A DNA stretch of 64,000 nt from Siphlonurus alternatus (GCA_949825025.1 OX463782.1:35497351-35561350); one strand, 5' to 3'. Shown: positions 33,382-46,627, numbered from the stretch's first letter. Notes: generated by a model from the letters alone, not told the origin. Numbers and translations are program-made.

Positions 33382-33484
33382 AATACCGTTGTTTTTAGAA
33401 AACAACACCCAAAATTTTAGAAAGAGTATTCCGGTCTTTAACCTAATTTAGAATACAAGGTTGAGGTATCCAGGAATCTCACAA

Positions 33485-33502
33485 TGGTGCCGTAACCAGG
33501 AT
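33485..33502 (+). other. Primer-binding site, tRNA-His type, internal region 1
   Basis: TGGTGCCGTAACCAGGAT starts one base after the LTR end (CACA|A|TGG). It is the complement of the 3' end of insect tRNA-His (…ATCCTGGTCACGGCACCA, from memory) with one G-to-A difference that still allows a G-U pair. Confidence 0.75.
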
Positions 33503-33876
33503 ATTTTTGCAAAACTGGACATGTCAATTATGTTAAGTAAACAGTGACAGTTGTCTTAGATGACATTGACTGATCGCGGAAGGGTTTATTTGGATATTCT
33601 GACCAACAAGTCTATGCTTATAGCAGTTGCCGTGGGAGTAATTGGCATTACAGTATTTTTGATGGTAATCACAATTGTTCATGAGTGTTCTTTATGTTTT
33701 GCAAGGATTGAATCACAGGTGTGAAAACATGTTTACAGCGAAAATTCGTTCTATTCCTCTCATCGTTACGGAGCCAATAAACAATATTTTAATAAAGGGA
33801 TCCAAAATAAAAATTAATTATAGAATATTAATAAATATACATTCGAATTAGAAATTATGATATAGCAAGAAATAAA

Positions 33877-34752
33877 ATGGCACTCGTTAAGGACTTACAT
33901 ATTCAATTAAACCAATTTCAAGACAATTTAGCTGATTTACAAACAAACAACTATATATTGCTGTTAAAAATCAATGAATTGGAAAATTTAGTACGTCAGT
34001 CAGATCAGAACATTCGTCTTGCCTTTAAATTAGTAGAATTTCCGTATAGAATTTTAAATAACTTAAGACCATTCAAAGGAAACGGAAACGAAAGTACTCG
34101 TCGCTTCTTTGAAAAATTTGAGTCCCTTATTTACGTAGCAAACTTAGAAGATGAAATGAAAATTTTTGGAGTGAAATCAATGCTAGAAGAGAATGCTTTG
34201 AAATTTTCATTATGTAATGAAAAATGCAAAAGTTTGAAGACCTACGAGGAATTTAAAATATGCATGATAAGTCGATTCAAATCAAGGAATTCAATTAGAT
34301 TTTACACCGCTCTACTGAGAAATATATCTCAAACATCCTCGGAAAGCATTGATGATTACGCCGACCGTGTTCAAGCTGTAAGTATGAAAACATACATTTC
34401 AGAAGGCATTCCAGTTACAGATAGAGCTGTTAGAGATGAAGCAGAAAAAAGTGCTCTACAATCATTCTTAAGAGGTTTGCGTGGTGATGTCGGCGAATTA
34501 GTAAGAGCAACATCACCTCAAAGCTTCATTGTTGCTCTAACATTAGCCAACGAACTTCAAGCCACATTGCAGGGCACTTGCTCACCAGAAGGTGAAGAAA
34601 TATCGGACGAGGAAGTTGTTCCTGAACTGTATTGTATACGATGTCATCGTTCAGGCCACGACATTACTCAGTGTTGTAGTAGGAAGGGGGTATATCAGTT
34701 CAATCGAAAATATAATGGACCATTAACGTTCAATACAACGAAATCAGAATAG
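33877..34752 (+). CDS. gag: Ty3/gypsy-type Gag, copy 1
   Basis: 291 codons, ATG in context AAAATGGC. It packages element RNA into cytoplasmic particles. Residues ~1-45 form a coiled coil (QLNQFQDNLADLQ, INELENLVRQ). Residues ~60-230 resemble the Retrotrans_gag capsid domain (RPFKGNGNESTRRFFEKFES, then YADRVQAV and FLRGLRGDVGELVRA). An acidic linker EGEEISDEEVVPE precedes one zinc knuckle CIRCHRSGHDITQC (about 253-266, CX2CX4HX4C). The stop follows 25 residues later and no protease or polymerase follows in any frame. Identical in copy 2. The intact frame in otherwise non-coding DNA suggests selection or very recent origin. Confidence 0.9.
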   Translation: MALVKDLHIQLNQFQDNLADLQTNNYILLLKINELENLVRQSDQNIRLAFKLVEFPYRILNNLRPFKGNGNESTRRFFEKFESLIYVANLEDEMKIFGVKSMLEENALKFSLCNEKCKSLKTYEEFKICMISRFKSRNSIRFYTALLRNISQTSSESIDDYADRVQAVSMKTYISEGIPVTDRAVRDEAEKSALQSFLRGLRGDVGELVRATSPQSFIVALTLANELQATLQGTCSPEGEEISDEEVVPELYCIRCHRSGHDITQCCSRKGVYQFNRKYNGPLTFNTTKSE

Positions 34753-37700
34753 AGATGGTTACGAAAACAACAACCATTTCTTTCGCCTCTCACATACTTA
34801 TTTTAATAATTAGATTGATGGAAATGAATACTGAAAATGAATTAAAAGGCAACAGAGAACATGACACTAATTCTGCTGTAAACACGCTGAACATAGTAAA
34901 TGCAACATTCGAATATTCAAAGTAAATTATTAACAAACAAAAAACGAAGGAAATTTTTCAGTAAAAAAATATTTATGTAAATTATTATGTAATTCAATTT
35001 TGAATTTTTGCATATAAAATGTGGGTTTGAGTCCTTGATAATGTTTTTTTAAAAAAAAAACGCTGCTTTAAACAGATGCGATGTACAAAATATAAAAAAT
35101 ATACCGTGCTTTATACAGTTGCCATGAAAGAGAAATAGTTAATACATTAAAGTCAAGGAAGATTTAACTTCAAATTGTTCAGAAACATTAGAGCAATAAC
35201 TGATCTAACATTGGAAATTTTGTAGGTCTCTCTCTCTCTCCGTATTTCTCCCCTTGAGGTGAAATACAGTAAAAAAATATTAATACAAATTGACAGTTAA
35301 TTTACGAAATTATAGCGAAGTCTCGAGCAAGATTTCAGAAAAAAATTTGACTTAAGTATAACAAACGACAGATTAAGGCTTCAACATGAAATGGGAAACA
35401 TTACTAGGTTAGGTTTATAGATCCTAGATCAGGGTATCTAGAAGAAGTTCGATAACTTAAAAAGAACAAAAAAATCTCAAGTTTTATCGTTAGTTTATAG
35501 TGGAGATTTTATATACATTTAAGATTTATATTGGATTATAAATCATTAGAGTTTAGGGAAATTAAGTAGAGTTTAACATTTTATTGAGGTTTTGAGCTTT
35601 CAGATAGAGAACATTATAAAGGAATTAAGTAGACAAAATTCAAGAAATTTTAATTAACGGAAGGATTTCAGTGTATACAACGTCACCTGTTTGTAAAATA
35701 GTCAATGTGTTTGAAGTTATATGAATTTACGAATCAGATTATTCCGACGAAAAATATTAAGAACACTAACGTTTACGTAGATGCATATATAAGGAGAAAG
35801 AGAGAAACGAAAAACTATGAGGATAAATATACATGAAGAGTGCTTTCAGATTTCTTTATATGATGCCCGTGACATAGTAATACACTTGTAAATAATGAGT
35901 TATTTAGTATTTTGTCAAATCTAATAAATCATCTTATAAGTTTCGTACGAAATTGATAACGAAAAACAAATAATAGTTACATGACGTTACAATTTGCAAA
36001 TTCAGTTAGTGATGAAATACAAATTTGTAACAGTACAGAAATTCACGTAGTTAAAGTAAAAACAGAAGTTAAAAATAATAAAAAATTAAAGTGGGGCCTT
36101 AAACCATATTTATATTAGTGTGTTTCTAAAATTCTAAAAAAAATAACATGCGTTTCTAATTTTATATTTAAAGTTAGACATTTTAGCTTGAACCTAATAC
36201 TTAAAGGTTCTATAACAAAAAAAGTTTTAAATAATTGACACTTTTCACAAAAATTAAGAAGTTATCAATTATAAATTAAGGGCTTTAATATATCCTAAGA
36301 GAAATAAGTAAAAAAATGATTTCAACTATCACATTTAAATAATTTGGCTGCATGAGTTCTCACTTTAAAGTAAATATTCAGTACACATTTCCATCTTTTT
36401 ACAGCAAAAATCAAGAATTTTGGAGAATTTCAATACTTCAAACTTTTTGCATTGTAGGTAATTTGTATGGGTTTTCAGCTTTAAGTAGCATACTCGGTAC
36501 ATATTAGTTATTTCATATCTACATCAAGGATGAGTATTTAGCATAGTGCTTACGCATGAAGAATCTTAAAAATAAATATTAAGCATGTCTTTTATTCCTA
36601 ATACATCTAAAAATAAAGAATTTTGTAGGCCGCTTTTATGCTTAAAATGTAAAAAAATTAATAATCAGTTACAGTGGTTTATACTAATATGGTAAAGATT
36701 TATTGTGCAATAACCACTATCAGAAATTTAAATGTGCATTATTTGTCGTAGATTTAATGTTAAATAAGGTTAATTTTAAATTTAAATAATTTCGTAATGT
36801 TTAATATATTGTAGTTAATGTTTAGTACGTGTTGGTGAATATAGTTTAATAAATATGAGTTTTAAGCTTAAAAACTTTTAAAATAACTTATTAAGCATTT
36901 GCATACTTATATCTCGTAATCTCTTCGATAAATAATATAAATATATTCAGTATATATCTATTTATTGTGACTTAGGGCATTTTGAGGTAATGAATGTTTC
37001 ACTGTCATTAATAACATAGTAGGAAAAATATCGTCTTTCAGCACGTTTGGTCTGCTAAGAATGGCTTACGCATGTGTGTTGGTTTTCTATATATTAAGTA
37101 TCGGCTTGAGAATTATTTAGTTATGGCAGTTAGTAGGCATTCTCTAATTGAAATAAGTTCTCATAAGTGTTTTAGCATAGATTTGCACCTTAATTTTAAG
37201 GTAATTCTAGATAATCAAATATTTAACACATATTGGTAGCTTAAATTGTTAAATTAGGTTTGATAAATTTAAGAATAAAACTCTAGTTTACGTATCGAAA
37301 TATTCATTAATTATTTATAGAATTATAAGCCATAAATAAGATAGTATAGCTGCACGATGAAATAAATTATATAAATTAAGAAATCAAAATAATAAAATGC
37401 ACAGTTAAGAAGCAAAAAAAAAAATATATATTAAAAGTAATTAATTTATGGGACAAAGAAATAACCATTAAAAAACATGGAAAATGTTGTTTAAAAATAG
37501 GATGATATAATGTATGAGAAACATTATCTTTAAAACATTTTGGGTAGGAATTCACAGCAATTTTCATGTGTAAAAAATAACGTACTCATGCAGTTTAAGT
37601 TACAAACAAAAATATCAATTTTGAAAATTAACACCAAAATTGATAGAAATATACCCCCTAAAGATATGTAATAACTGTTAGTTAAGTATAGCGAGATAGT

Positions 37701-40700
37701 TTTCACAACGTATCGTCATATAATTATGCCCGAGTATATCCAATTTTTTTCCCTCATGCTAATAATTTAAATTTTGGACACATTTATTATGATAAAATAA
37801 GAATTAAGTTTTAAAAATAATATCTAAAATAATATGAAAAAAAAAATAACATATTTGTAATAAATTGTATTCTGTTTTTTTGGTTATAATTACACTTAAA
37901 AAAAAAGGAAGAAAACATTTGTTCAAATTCAGAGACTTAATGTGTTTTTAGTAAATTCAACTTAATTTTTTTGTGTTAGTTTATTATTGAGACCAAGAAT
38001 TATCACCCTAATGCATAATAATTAAACTGAGTGTCTGTGCATGGTTGTGTGTGATCGCCATATGCGTGAAAAGATAGTTATGGACGGCCCTTCACCTTGA
38101 ATTTTTATAACCAGAAAGCTGGCTATGTGACAAAAAAGAATGAAAATATAATGCTAATATTTGTTTTGTATTCAAAAAGGTAATCAGTATTTTTATTGAA
38201 GTTTTCACGGTTCCCTCAACATCAAATTAAAAAAAAATACATTAAAAAATACATTAAAAAATAAAAACGGTTAAAAGATACTGCTAAAACTCTTGTATTC
38301 ATGAGGATTTTGATATAAGTATTTAAGTTTCCACGGTTCCCTCAATAACTTTTAAAAAATATTGAGCAAAGACAGCTAAAAGACTTATATGCTTATATTC
38401 ATGAGGTTTGGTGAATTATGACTGGAGTTTCGACAAGTCCCTCAACGTCAACTAATTATAAAAAAAGGGTAACATAATATATTTTGACATGATACGCTAA
38501 ACATTGTCCAAATTTCAACAAAACTTTCTTAAATAAATTGGAGACTAATATCGTTTTCGTCTTGGTAGCAGCTGCCTGACAGTTTTCATTAGTGAATACT
38601 AAGCCATGGGAGTAAAAACCATTAAATTTTAATTTTAAGATTTTATTAAAAAAAAGTTATCATAATATGACAATGGTTAAAATGATAAAAATGCAGCTCT
38701 AAATTATAAATTTTGAAAAGGCTGTAAAAATAAACATTTGAATTCAACACACTTTGAGTGCATTTAAAAATAAAAAATGCATACAGTTTCCAGTGCACCA
38801 CTCCGCTCTGCCTCATTTTGGTCACGCCGCGCTGTAGTAGATTGCAGAAAAAAACTCACGACGTCACGAGCAAAACGTAGCTGAATTAAATATAGTGTAC
38901 TTTTATTAATTAATACATCTTAAATAAAATTATAACACGTAATCAGAGAAAATAATCAATGTAGTCAAATAATATTAAAATTAAAAAATGTTGCTAAATT
39001 TTGATTAAATGAATCTATCATAAATTTGATTTTGATGAAATTAAAAGGGTAAAAAAATAGTAACACGTAAATTTTGACGAATAATTATTTTGGTTTTAAG
39101 ATGAAGATATCAGTTCTGAAGCCACAGCTGCCATGCATGCAGGGGGTAGCGGGATAAGCTATAATAAAGAGGTTAATGAAATTTTTGACAGAGGACTCAT
39201 ATAACAAGGAAATGCATTATGGTTACACTGTTCATGTAATCCTTTTTGGACTCCTAAGAAAAAGAACAGAAAAGAAAAAGAAATTTTTTGGGCATTCCAA
39301 TTGTGAATTAAAAATTTGCACTTTTGAACTTTGCATACCACATTAAAATTGACTCTGAAACTCTTGTTTTAAAAACACGTTTGACAAGAGATCACAGAGA
39401 ATATAGCACAAGAACATCTGTTAGATAATCGCAAGATAGCTGTTATTTTGTTTTTACTAAAATCTTTTTATATACATATATTGATAAGTTTCCACGGTTC
39501 CCCCTTTTTAGAGCAGGCTTGGTAACGATATAACAGAGAATGTTGCACAGAAACAGCAATTAGATAATCGCAAGCTGTTATTCTTTCTGGTGAGAGTTTT
39601 TTTTTTATATAGGTTTCCACGGTTCCCTGCATGTTATCAACGAATTTTCTCTCGTCATTGGCTGATAATTTTCCTGTCATAATAAATCAATCGTTTCCAA
39701 AGAATTTCGAGTTCTTATAACGCTTGTGTAAAGCAATTTTTAATTTTGATCATACAATTTTAGCATAATGCGCTTACGGATAATTTAAATCTGCTATACT
39801 TGAAATAGATGCTAAAAAATATATGACTAAAAATGCATTTACAGTTTAAAACAAAATTATTCAAGAAATGAATATATGTTTTTTGAAAAATATAATTAAA
39901 AATAATTAAAAAATATCATCATATGACTATATACATGTATAAATATACAATATCTAAGATAGAACTCATTGTATATAATTAAAAATATATATCTTATGGG
40001 CGCGAGTGTAATACATTTTATCTGTAAGCGTACCTTCATATGTTTAAAGAATATAGTGCAACTGGGAGGGACATTTCTTTTAGTATATGGTTAAACAGCT
40101 TTCAAGGGCGGCTAAAAAAATAATGAAGTTAAATATATAGTTAAAATGTAAAAACTGCTAAATTTCAATTGAGAAAATAAAAATTTTAATTGCGCTAAAA
40201 TTATGTAAAGTAGAAGGTATGTACTCCTTATATTTAATAAAAAGACAATATCATTGCAGTTCCTCATATGCCAGGGTGTCTCGCTGGGTAAAGTTACGAT
40301 AAATGAGTTCGAAAAACAATCACGTGATCTCCCCCAATTTTTCCCTTTCTACAGTAATAAATACTCACCGACAAGATATATAGTAGGAACAGTTGCAAAA
40401 AAATCATGACGTCACTATCTAACCGTACCATTTTGGATTAAATGATTATTATTGTTTGCCCATTATAATTTCAATACAAAAAATTTTTGCGAGAATTAAT
40501 AGAAAAAAAAATATGAAACAAATTCATATAATGAATAGATTATCTTTATTTGAAAAAGTTTTCCGTTATACAAGCCACTGTGTTGAATACAAATGTTTAC
40601 CACCAAACTAAATTGAATTTTAATACAGTTATTATGATATAAAAAAAACTAATTTTACAACTAAGAACTAATAAGATTGATTTATATATTCGTAATGATG

Positions 40701-40969
40701 TATAACATGCTTTACGTCATCAGATAAAGTTAATTCTTGGTTACAAGTTTTCTAAAACTTTTCTTTATAATGGTATCATCTTGACTTGGGAATTGACAAC
40801 CTTAAATTTCCAACCCTAACGCGTGATAATTTACACTTAGCGTTTGAACACACCATATGCGTGACGAGATAGTTAGGGGTACCTTCCCCTCGAAGCCAAC
40901 ACCCTGCCTGTTAAAAAAATTGAATTATATTAAAAGGGGAAGCTGACAATAAGACATAAAAAAAATATT
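34753..40969. other. Long non-coding AT-rich part of internal region 1
   Basis: 6.2 kb without a credible frame and with no pol motif on either strand. Isolated TTTCCACGGTTCC-type motifs occur at about 38201, 38326, 39487 and 39612, plus a decayed one near 38425. A CT-rich run is at about 35229-35240. Confidence 0.7.
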
Positions 40970-42440
40970 AGCATTTATAAAGGGGGATAAATATTTTAAT
41001 GAAGTTTCCACGGTTCCTTAAACAATTGAAGATATATTTCAAAAAATGGGAATTTACGGATCATTACTTTTCGTGGATAATATCAATAATTAAATACAAT
41101 AAAACATAACAATTATATATTAGATTTCATAAGGGGATAAATATGTTAATGAAGTTTCCACGGTTCCTTAAACAATTGAAGATATATTTCAAAAAGAGGG
41201 AATTTACGGATCATTACTTTTCGTGGATAATATCAATAATTAAATACAATAAAACATAAAAATTATATATTAGCTTTCATAAGGGGATAAATATTTAAAT
41301 GAAGTTTCCACGGTTCCTTAAACAATTGAAGATATATTTCAAAAAAGGGGAATTTACGGATAATTACTGTTCGTGGATAATATCAATAGTTAAATACAAT
41401 AAAACATAAAAATTATATATTAGCTTTCATAAGGAGGATAAATATTTTAATGAAGTTTCCACGGTTCCTTAAACAATTGAAGATATATTTCAAAAAAAGG
41501 GAATTTACGGATCATTACTTTTCGTGGATAATATCAATAATTAAATACAATAAAATATAAAAATTATATATTAGATTTCATAAGGGGATAAATATTTTAA
41601 TGAAGTTTCCACGGTTCCTTAAACAATTGAAGATATATTTCAAAAAGAGGGAATTTACGGATCATTACTTTTCGTGGATAATATCAATAATTAAATACAA
41701 TAAAACATAAAAATTATATATTAGCTTTCATAAGGAGGATAAATATTTTAATGAAGTTTCCACGGTTCCTTAAACAATTGAAGATATATTTCAAAAAGAA
41801 TTTACGGATCATTACTTTTCGTGGATAAAATCAATAATTAAATACAATAAAACATAAAAATTTAAATTAGCTTTAATAAGGAGATAAATATTTTGATGAA
41901 GTTTCCACGGTTCCTTAAACAATTGAAGATATATTTCAAAAAGGGTGAATTTACGGATAATTACTTTTCGTGGATAATATCAATAATTAAATACAATAAA
42001 ACATAAATATTATATATTAGCTTTCATAAGGGGATGAATATTTTACTGAAGTTTCCACGGTTCCTTAAACAATTGAATATATATTTCAAAAAGGGTGAAT
42101 TTACGGATAATTAATTTTCGTGGATAATATCAATAATTAAATACAATAAAACATAAACATTATATATTAGCTTTCAAAAGGGGGGTAAATATTTTAATGA
42201 AGTTTCCACGGTTCCTTAAACAAATGAAGATATATTTCAAAAAAGGGTGAAATTACGGATAGTTATTTTTCATGGATATTATATATTAATAATTGAATAC
42301 AATAAGAAATAAAAAATATATATAAGCATTCATAAAGGGGATAAATCTTTTACTGAAGTTTCCACGGTTCCTTAAACAAATGGGGATATATTTCAAAATG
42401 AGTGAATTTACGGATAGTTATTATACTTTTCATGGATATT
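40970..42440 (+). repeat. Ten-unit ~150-bp tandem array, internal region 1
   Basis: Units begin (A/C)TGAAGTTTCCACGGTTCC at 40999, 41149, 41299, 41450, 41600, 41751, 41896, 42046, 42197 and 42353. Divergence rises toward the right end. Six units contain the same 36-codon frame (MKFPRFLKQLKIYFKK at its start, ending at TAA). The others have lost the ATG, shifted frame or gained a stop. The array may be an RNA-level or recombination element. Coding is speculative. Confidence 0.85.
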
Positions 42441-43200
42441 GTAAATAATTGAATTAAAATTGAAGGCTTATCTTTGTGTAAATTTCTATAAAGAAATATG
42501 TATAACATATATTATATATTATTTTTTTTCCTCTCTCCTTTTTCTTCTCTCTTTCTTTTCTCAAATCACTTATTTCACAACTACTTCATCTATTATGTCG
42601 TTCCTAATTTGTTGTATCCTAAAAAAATAATTAGATATCTGTTTTAATTAAATAAAGTGTTAAATTCAGTGAAAAGACAATTTATATTAAAATTGCATGA
42701 TCTGGAAGTAAAATGTTGAATGCATGTAATTGTTATAGTGTTATAGCTAATTTAATATTAAAGTTGCATTAGTACATGATATATGTATACATAACAATAA
42801 TATTTGTCCAATTCTAATTTTCAACTGAGATAGCCACACTGAAGAGTTTTATTGACAAAATATGAATTTTGCAGGATTTTAAAAAAATAGCATTATTCAT
42901 ATTAAATATAATTATGATAAAACACTTGTTGGAAGTATAAATTAATTTTGCCTCACAATAAAATTTATTGATGAAATAAATTTATTTTCATTACAACCAT
43001 CATAACGGGACATTAGAATATTTAAATTTATAGAACAATGATTAAAATATTGTCGTATGACCTTGTGTATTTATTGGCAAATGCAAAATTCACGTAATAA
43101 GAAAATAATTTAGCGCAACCATTGTTATTGTTTATTTGCTCTAATTAGCTTGGAAATCGATTGAATAATATTGGTACTATTTTAACTATCATTAACCAAA
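42441..43200. other. AT-rich end of internal region 1, no clear polypurine tract
   Basis: A pyrimidine-rich run lies at about 42528-42565. The last bases before LTR 2 (ATTAACCAAA) are not a usual polypurine tract. Confidence 0.55.
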
Positions 43201-46200
43201 TGTGATAGTTAAAACTTGGTTTATAGACGTTTAGTTATATATAATCATACAATAAACAAAGAAGCAAATTCTAAGACGTTTTTAAACAATTTTAGTATTA
43301 ACATTATAAGTATAGACGGATTAACTAAATAATATTAAACCTTAGGGTTAAAACACAACCATTTTCTTCTACAGATTAAATTATAACGCTAATATCATAA
43401 GAAATAACGAGCCTTAACTTTATAAACTCCCTGGACTTAACATAATTAAAAGGCTGTACTAATTTTGTCATAAGAAATAACAAATTTTAACTTAATAAAT
43501 TCTCTTGATTTAACATAATTACAAAGCTGAACTCAATTTATTATAGAAATTACAGGCTTAAATTCTATAAATTTCCTCATAATATATAATGAAATAATTT
43601 AACTGTAATAAATGGCGTTATTTGAAAGCCATTTGTCAGATATTAATTCCTGTAATATAGTAATTAAAAAAAAGCCTAATGTTTGAGGCTGAACTAATTT
43701 TAAGATAGGAAATAACAAGCCTAAATTCTATAAATTTCCTCATAATATATAATAAATAATTTAACTATAATAAATGGCGTTATTTGAAAGCCATTTGTCA
43801 GACATTAAGTCCTATAAAATAGTAATTAAAAAAGCCTAATATTTTGTGATTATTTCCATGTATTATCAAAAAAGGCCTTAAATAGGAAATGAGGTCAATT
43901 GTGAACTTGTTTTGGGCGTAGCCACGAATCAAAACATTGATTTTCTTGGCTGACCATCACCTGATATGTAGAGTCTGGACTCGCTGCAGTAGGGTCAGAA
44001 CCAAGCCATCTTCCCGAGCCCATCGAGAAGGGGTATAAGTGGGCGTGAACTATGCTGGCCAGGAGGGCTGTGGGGAGCAGCGCGTGCCGTCACGCTTGTG
44101 CGGGTGGCCACGCGCACCGGGGGAAGAAGCGTCGCTAAATATCACTCTCCCCTCCACCATGCAGTACAAGAGGAGAAACTTCATACAGCGTAACACCCCA
44201 CCCTCCGTACGCAAAGCCAGAACGACATGCCGTGTTACATTACCCTCCCCTCAACTGATCTCCAAACCATAAGCGTCAAGAAGTAATGCGATTCTAAATT
44301 ATCCTCCCCTCCACGGTTCTCCGATAGATGAGCACCAAGAAGATATACTAGGATACCTCCTCCGGGATACGAGGACCAGAAGGGAGAATCGAACTACGTA
44401 CTTACACACTCCTTCAACATACAAATACGGTTAAGGAAGCAGCTTATATTACACAACCCATCTACCAGATGAACACCACGAGTACCGAAGACTATGCAAT
44501 ACTACATTACCCCCCACCCTTCTTTACTACATGCGCACCTAGAAGACTATGCAATACTACATTACCCCCCACCATCTTCTACTGCCAGATGAACACCGCG
44601 AGTACCAGTAGGATATATTACACCATACATTACCCCCACCCTTCTTTACTACATGCGCACCTAGAAGACTATGTAATACTGCATTACCCCCCACCCATGT
44701 TCAATGCTACATGACTCCTTTCCCCCCTTCCTCTTCTAACCTATGAACACCATGAGGATCAGTAAACCATATGCTACACATTAACCCCCACCCTTCTTCA
44801 ATACATGAGCACCTAAAAGAGGTTGTGCAATACTACAGCGCACCTTCCCCCCATTCTAAGTACAGACCAAGGCGTTAAGTAGAGGGGGAGAATACTGCAG
44901 CATTACCTCCCACCACGGAGACTCAAGAGGACTTTACCGCAGGACTCGTTACCACCCCAGGTACTATAGGAGGATATAAGGGAAGGTGAGATGGAAATCG
45001 AGGAGTCGAGAGTCGGAGGCAGTCGGTTGGACACCTCTCCACCTGTTGAGCTCACTCTGAAGATCTACACACCACTTCCAGGATGAAAAGACTCGACTCG
45101 CTCGGACGCAATCAGATGGCTCGCTCTGGATCATTGCAGAACAGGAGAAGGCTTGAGGACCATCCAAGAGGAAGGAAGGAACGTCGTCTTTAACTTACAA
45201 CGAAGCCAGAAAGGGGACATAGAATAATTGCGTATGACTTCTTGAGAGGCAGAAAGTGGACTTTAAATATTTCAGTACAATATCTTGATATAGTTGGTTT
45301 CTGGCGATCTTGTTGGACTGTGACGTCATAGCCGAGTTCTGAAACTACAACGTTTCCAAATTGAGTTCAATATAAATAACTTCAGTATTTTAATTTTATT
45401 CCTTGATAAACATCTTCTGTTAAAGTCATATTAATTGCTATTTTATTCAGACTGTATTTAATTTCTTAAGTGACTAACTTCTGTAACCTGTGAAAATCTC
45501 TGGTGAGTTGAATAATTATATTTCTTATCTTAAACTGTCTGTGTATTTTTGGAGTGATTTACCCTGAATTGGTTAAAAAAGATATTAATTCAGAATTATT
45601 GCATGAGTAATGAGTCAGAATATCCAGAATGAACTATTAGCTTATTAGATTAACTCGCCATACATTAACTGTCAATGTTGGATCCAGTCCAGGACTTTAG
45701 CTATTTAGTTCAGACTTCAGACATAACTTCAGAATCTTCATAATAAATGCATAATTAATATTACTTTATACCTGAATTGATTTTAAAAGCTAAATAAGGA
45801 GATCCACCACAAGACTCTTTAAACATGATTTGTCTGAATCAAGAGTCCAAACGTTAAGCTGAATTGCCACTTTATAGAATCAAGAGTCCAAACTTAAAGC
45901 TGAACTATCACTTATAAAATCGAGAATCTAAACCTAAAGCTGAACTATCATTTAATAGAATCAAGAGTCCAGACCTCTAAGGCATCACAATCAACTCAGA
46001 TAGTTTAAACAACGCATTACTTAGAGTCCAGAAACTCTAATAGCATTAATTGATAAGGATATTTAGCAAAATCTAAATTTACAATTGAGAAGCAGGACCT
46101 CTGATCCGGTACACAACGTGAATCCTACCTAGACTAAAGACTATAGACGGCCATCATGTTAGACTTGAGCTTAAGATTAGGAGACTAGAAGCAACGTAGC

Positions 46201-46608
46201 AAGAGGCAGGACTCTTCCGTGAACTTGACGGCGGCGTTGACGGCTGCGTTGACGGCAGCAGATCGAGGCCATACCATACCAGGACTCTTGCGAGGTTGTT
46301 GGCGTGACGGCTGAACCAGGATCCAAAGCCAGGACCTCGTCGGGCCTAGGACCACGTCCAGTCGAGGCGACGACCAACGTCCAGCCCATACACCCGTATG
46401 AGTTATTTAACTAATCAGAACAGGTAGTCTCTAATTGGAGATCCGGAATCTACGTCATAAAAGTATACTGTTAGAAACAAATCTAATTTAAGTAAAATGG
46501 AATAAAAATACCGTTGTTTTTAGAAAACAACACCCAAAATTTTAGAAAGAGTATTCCGGTCTTTAACCTAATTTAGAATACAAGGTTGAGGTATCCAGGA
46601 ATCTCACA
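43201..46608 (+). repeat. Central LTR (LTR 2), 3408 bp
   Basis: Begins TGTGATAGTTAAAAC and from CTTGGTTTATAG on matches LTR 1. I noticed one private substitution (T at 46110, G in LTR 1 and 3). Confidence 0.9.
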
Positions 46609-46609
46609 A

Positions 46610-46627
46610 TGGTGCCGTAACCAGGAT
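46610..46627 (+). other. Primer-binding site, tRNA-His type, internal region 2
   Basis: Same 18 bases as at 33485-33502, one base after LTR 2. Confidence 0.75.

Larger units (their letters stand above)
30077..33483 (+). repeat. 5' LTR (LTR 1), 3407 bp
   Basis: Begins TGTAAGATATAATC and ends GGAATCTCACA. Contains a TATA-like box at 30909, a direct-repeat pair with a 163-bp period (about 30435-30720), C-rich tandem segments with CATTACCCCCCACC (31010-31800), four ~53-bp units with GAATCAAGAGTCCA (about 32716-32850), a GC-rich patch (33080-33250) and AATAAA at 33376. Far longer than typical Ty3/gypsy LTRs (a few hundred bp). Its first ~15 bases differ from LTR 2 and 3. Small open frames in it repeat only because the LTR does. 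Confidence 0.9.

Noticed and set aside
33485..33502. tRNA gene fragment
   Set aside because: Only the 3'-end complement is present, immediately after an LTR. It is a primer-binding site. No complete tRNA fold was seen anywhere in the window.
39468..39680. 70-codon minus-strand frame in the retroelement internal region
   Set aside because: No recognisable motif, overlaps TTTCCACGGTTCC motif copies, and has no start context. Treated as chance.
40970..42440. CRISPR-like or centromeric satellite interpretation of the 150-bp array
   Set aside because: Only ten units, confined to the retroelement, and duplicated exactly with it.
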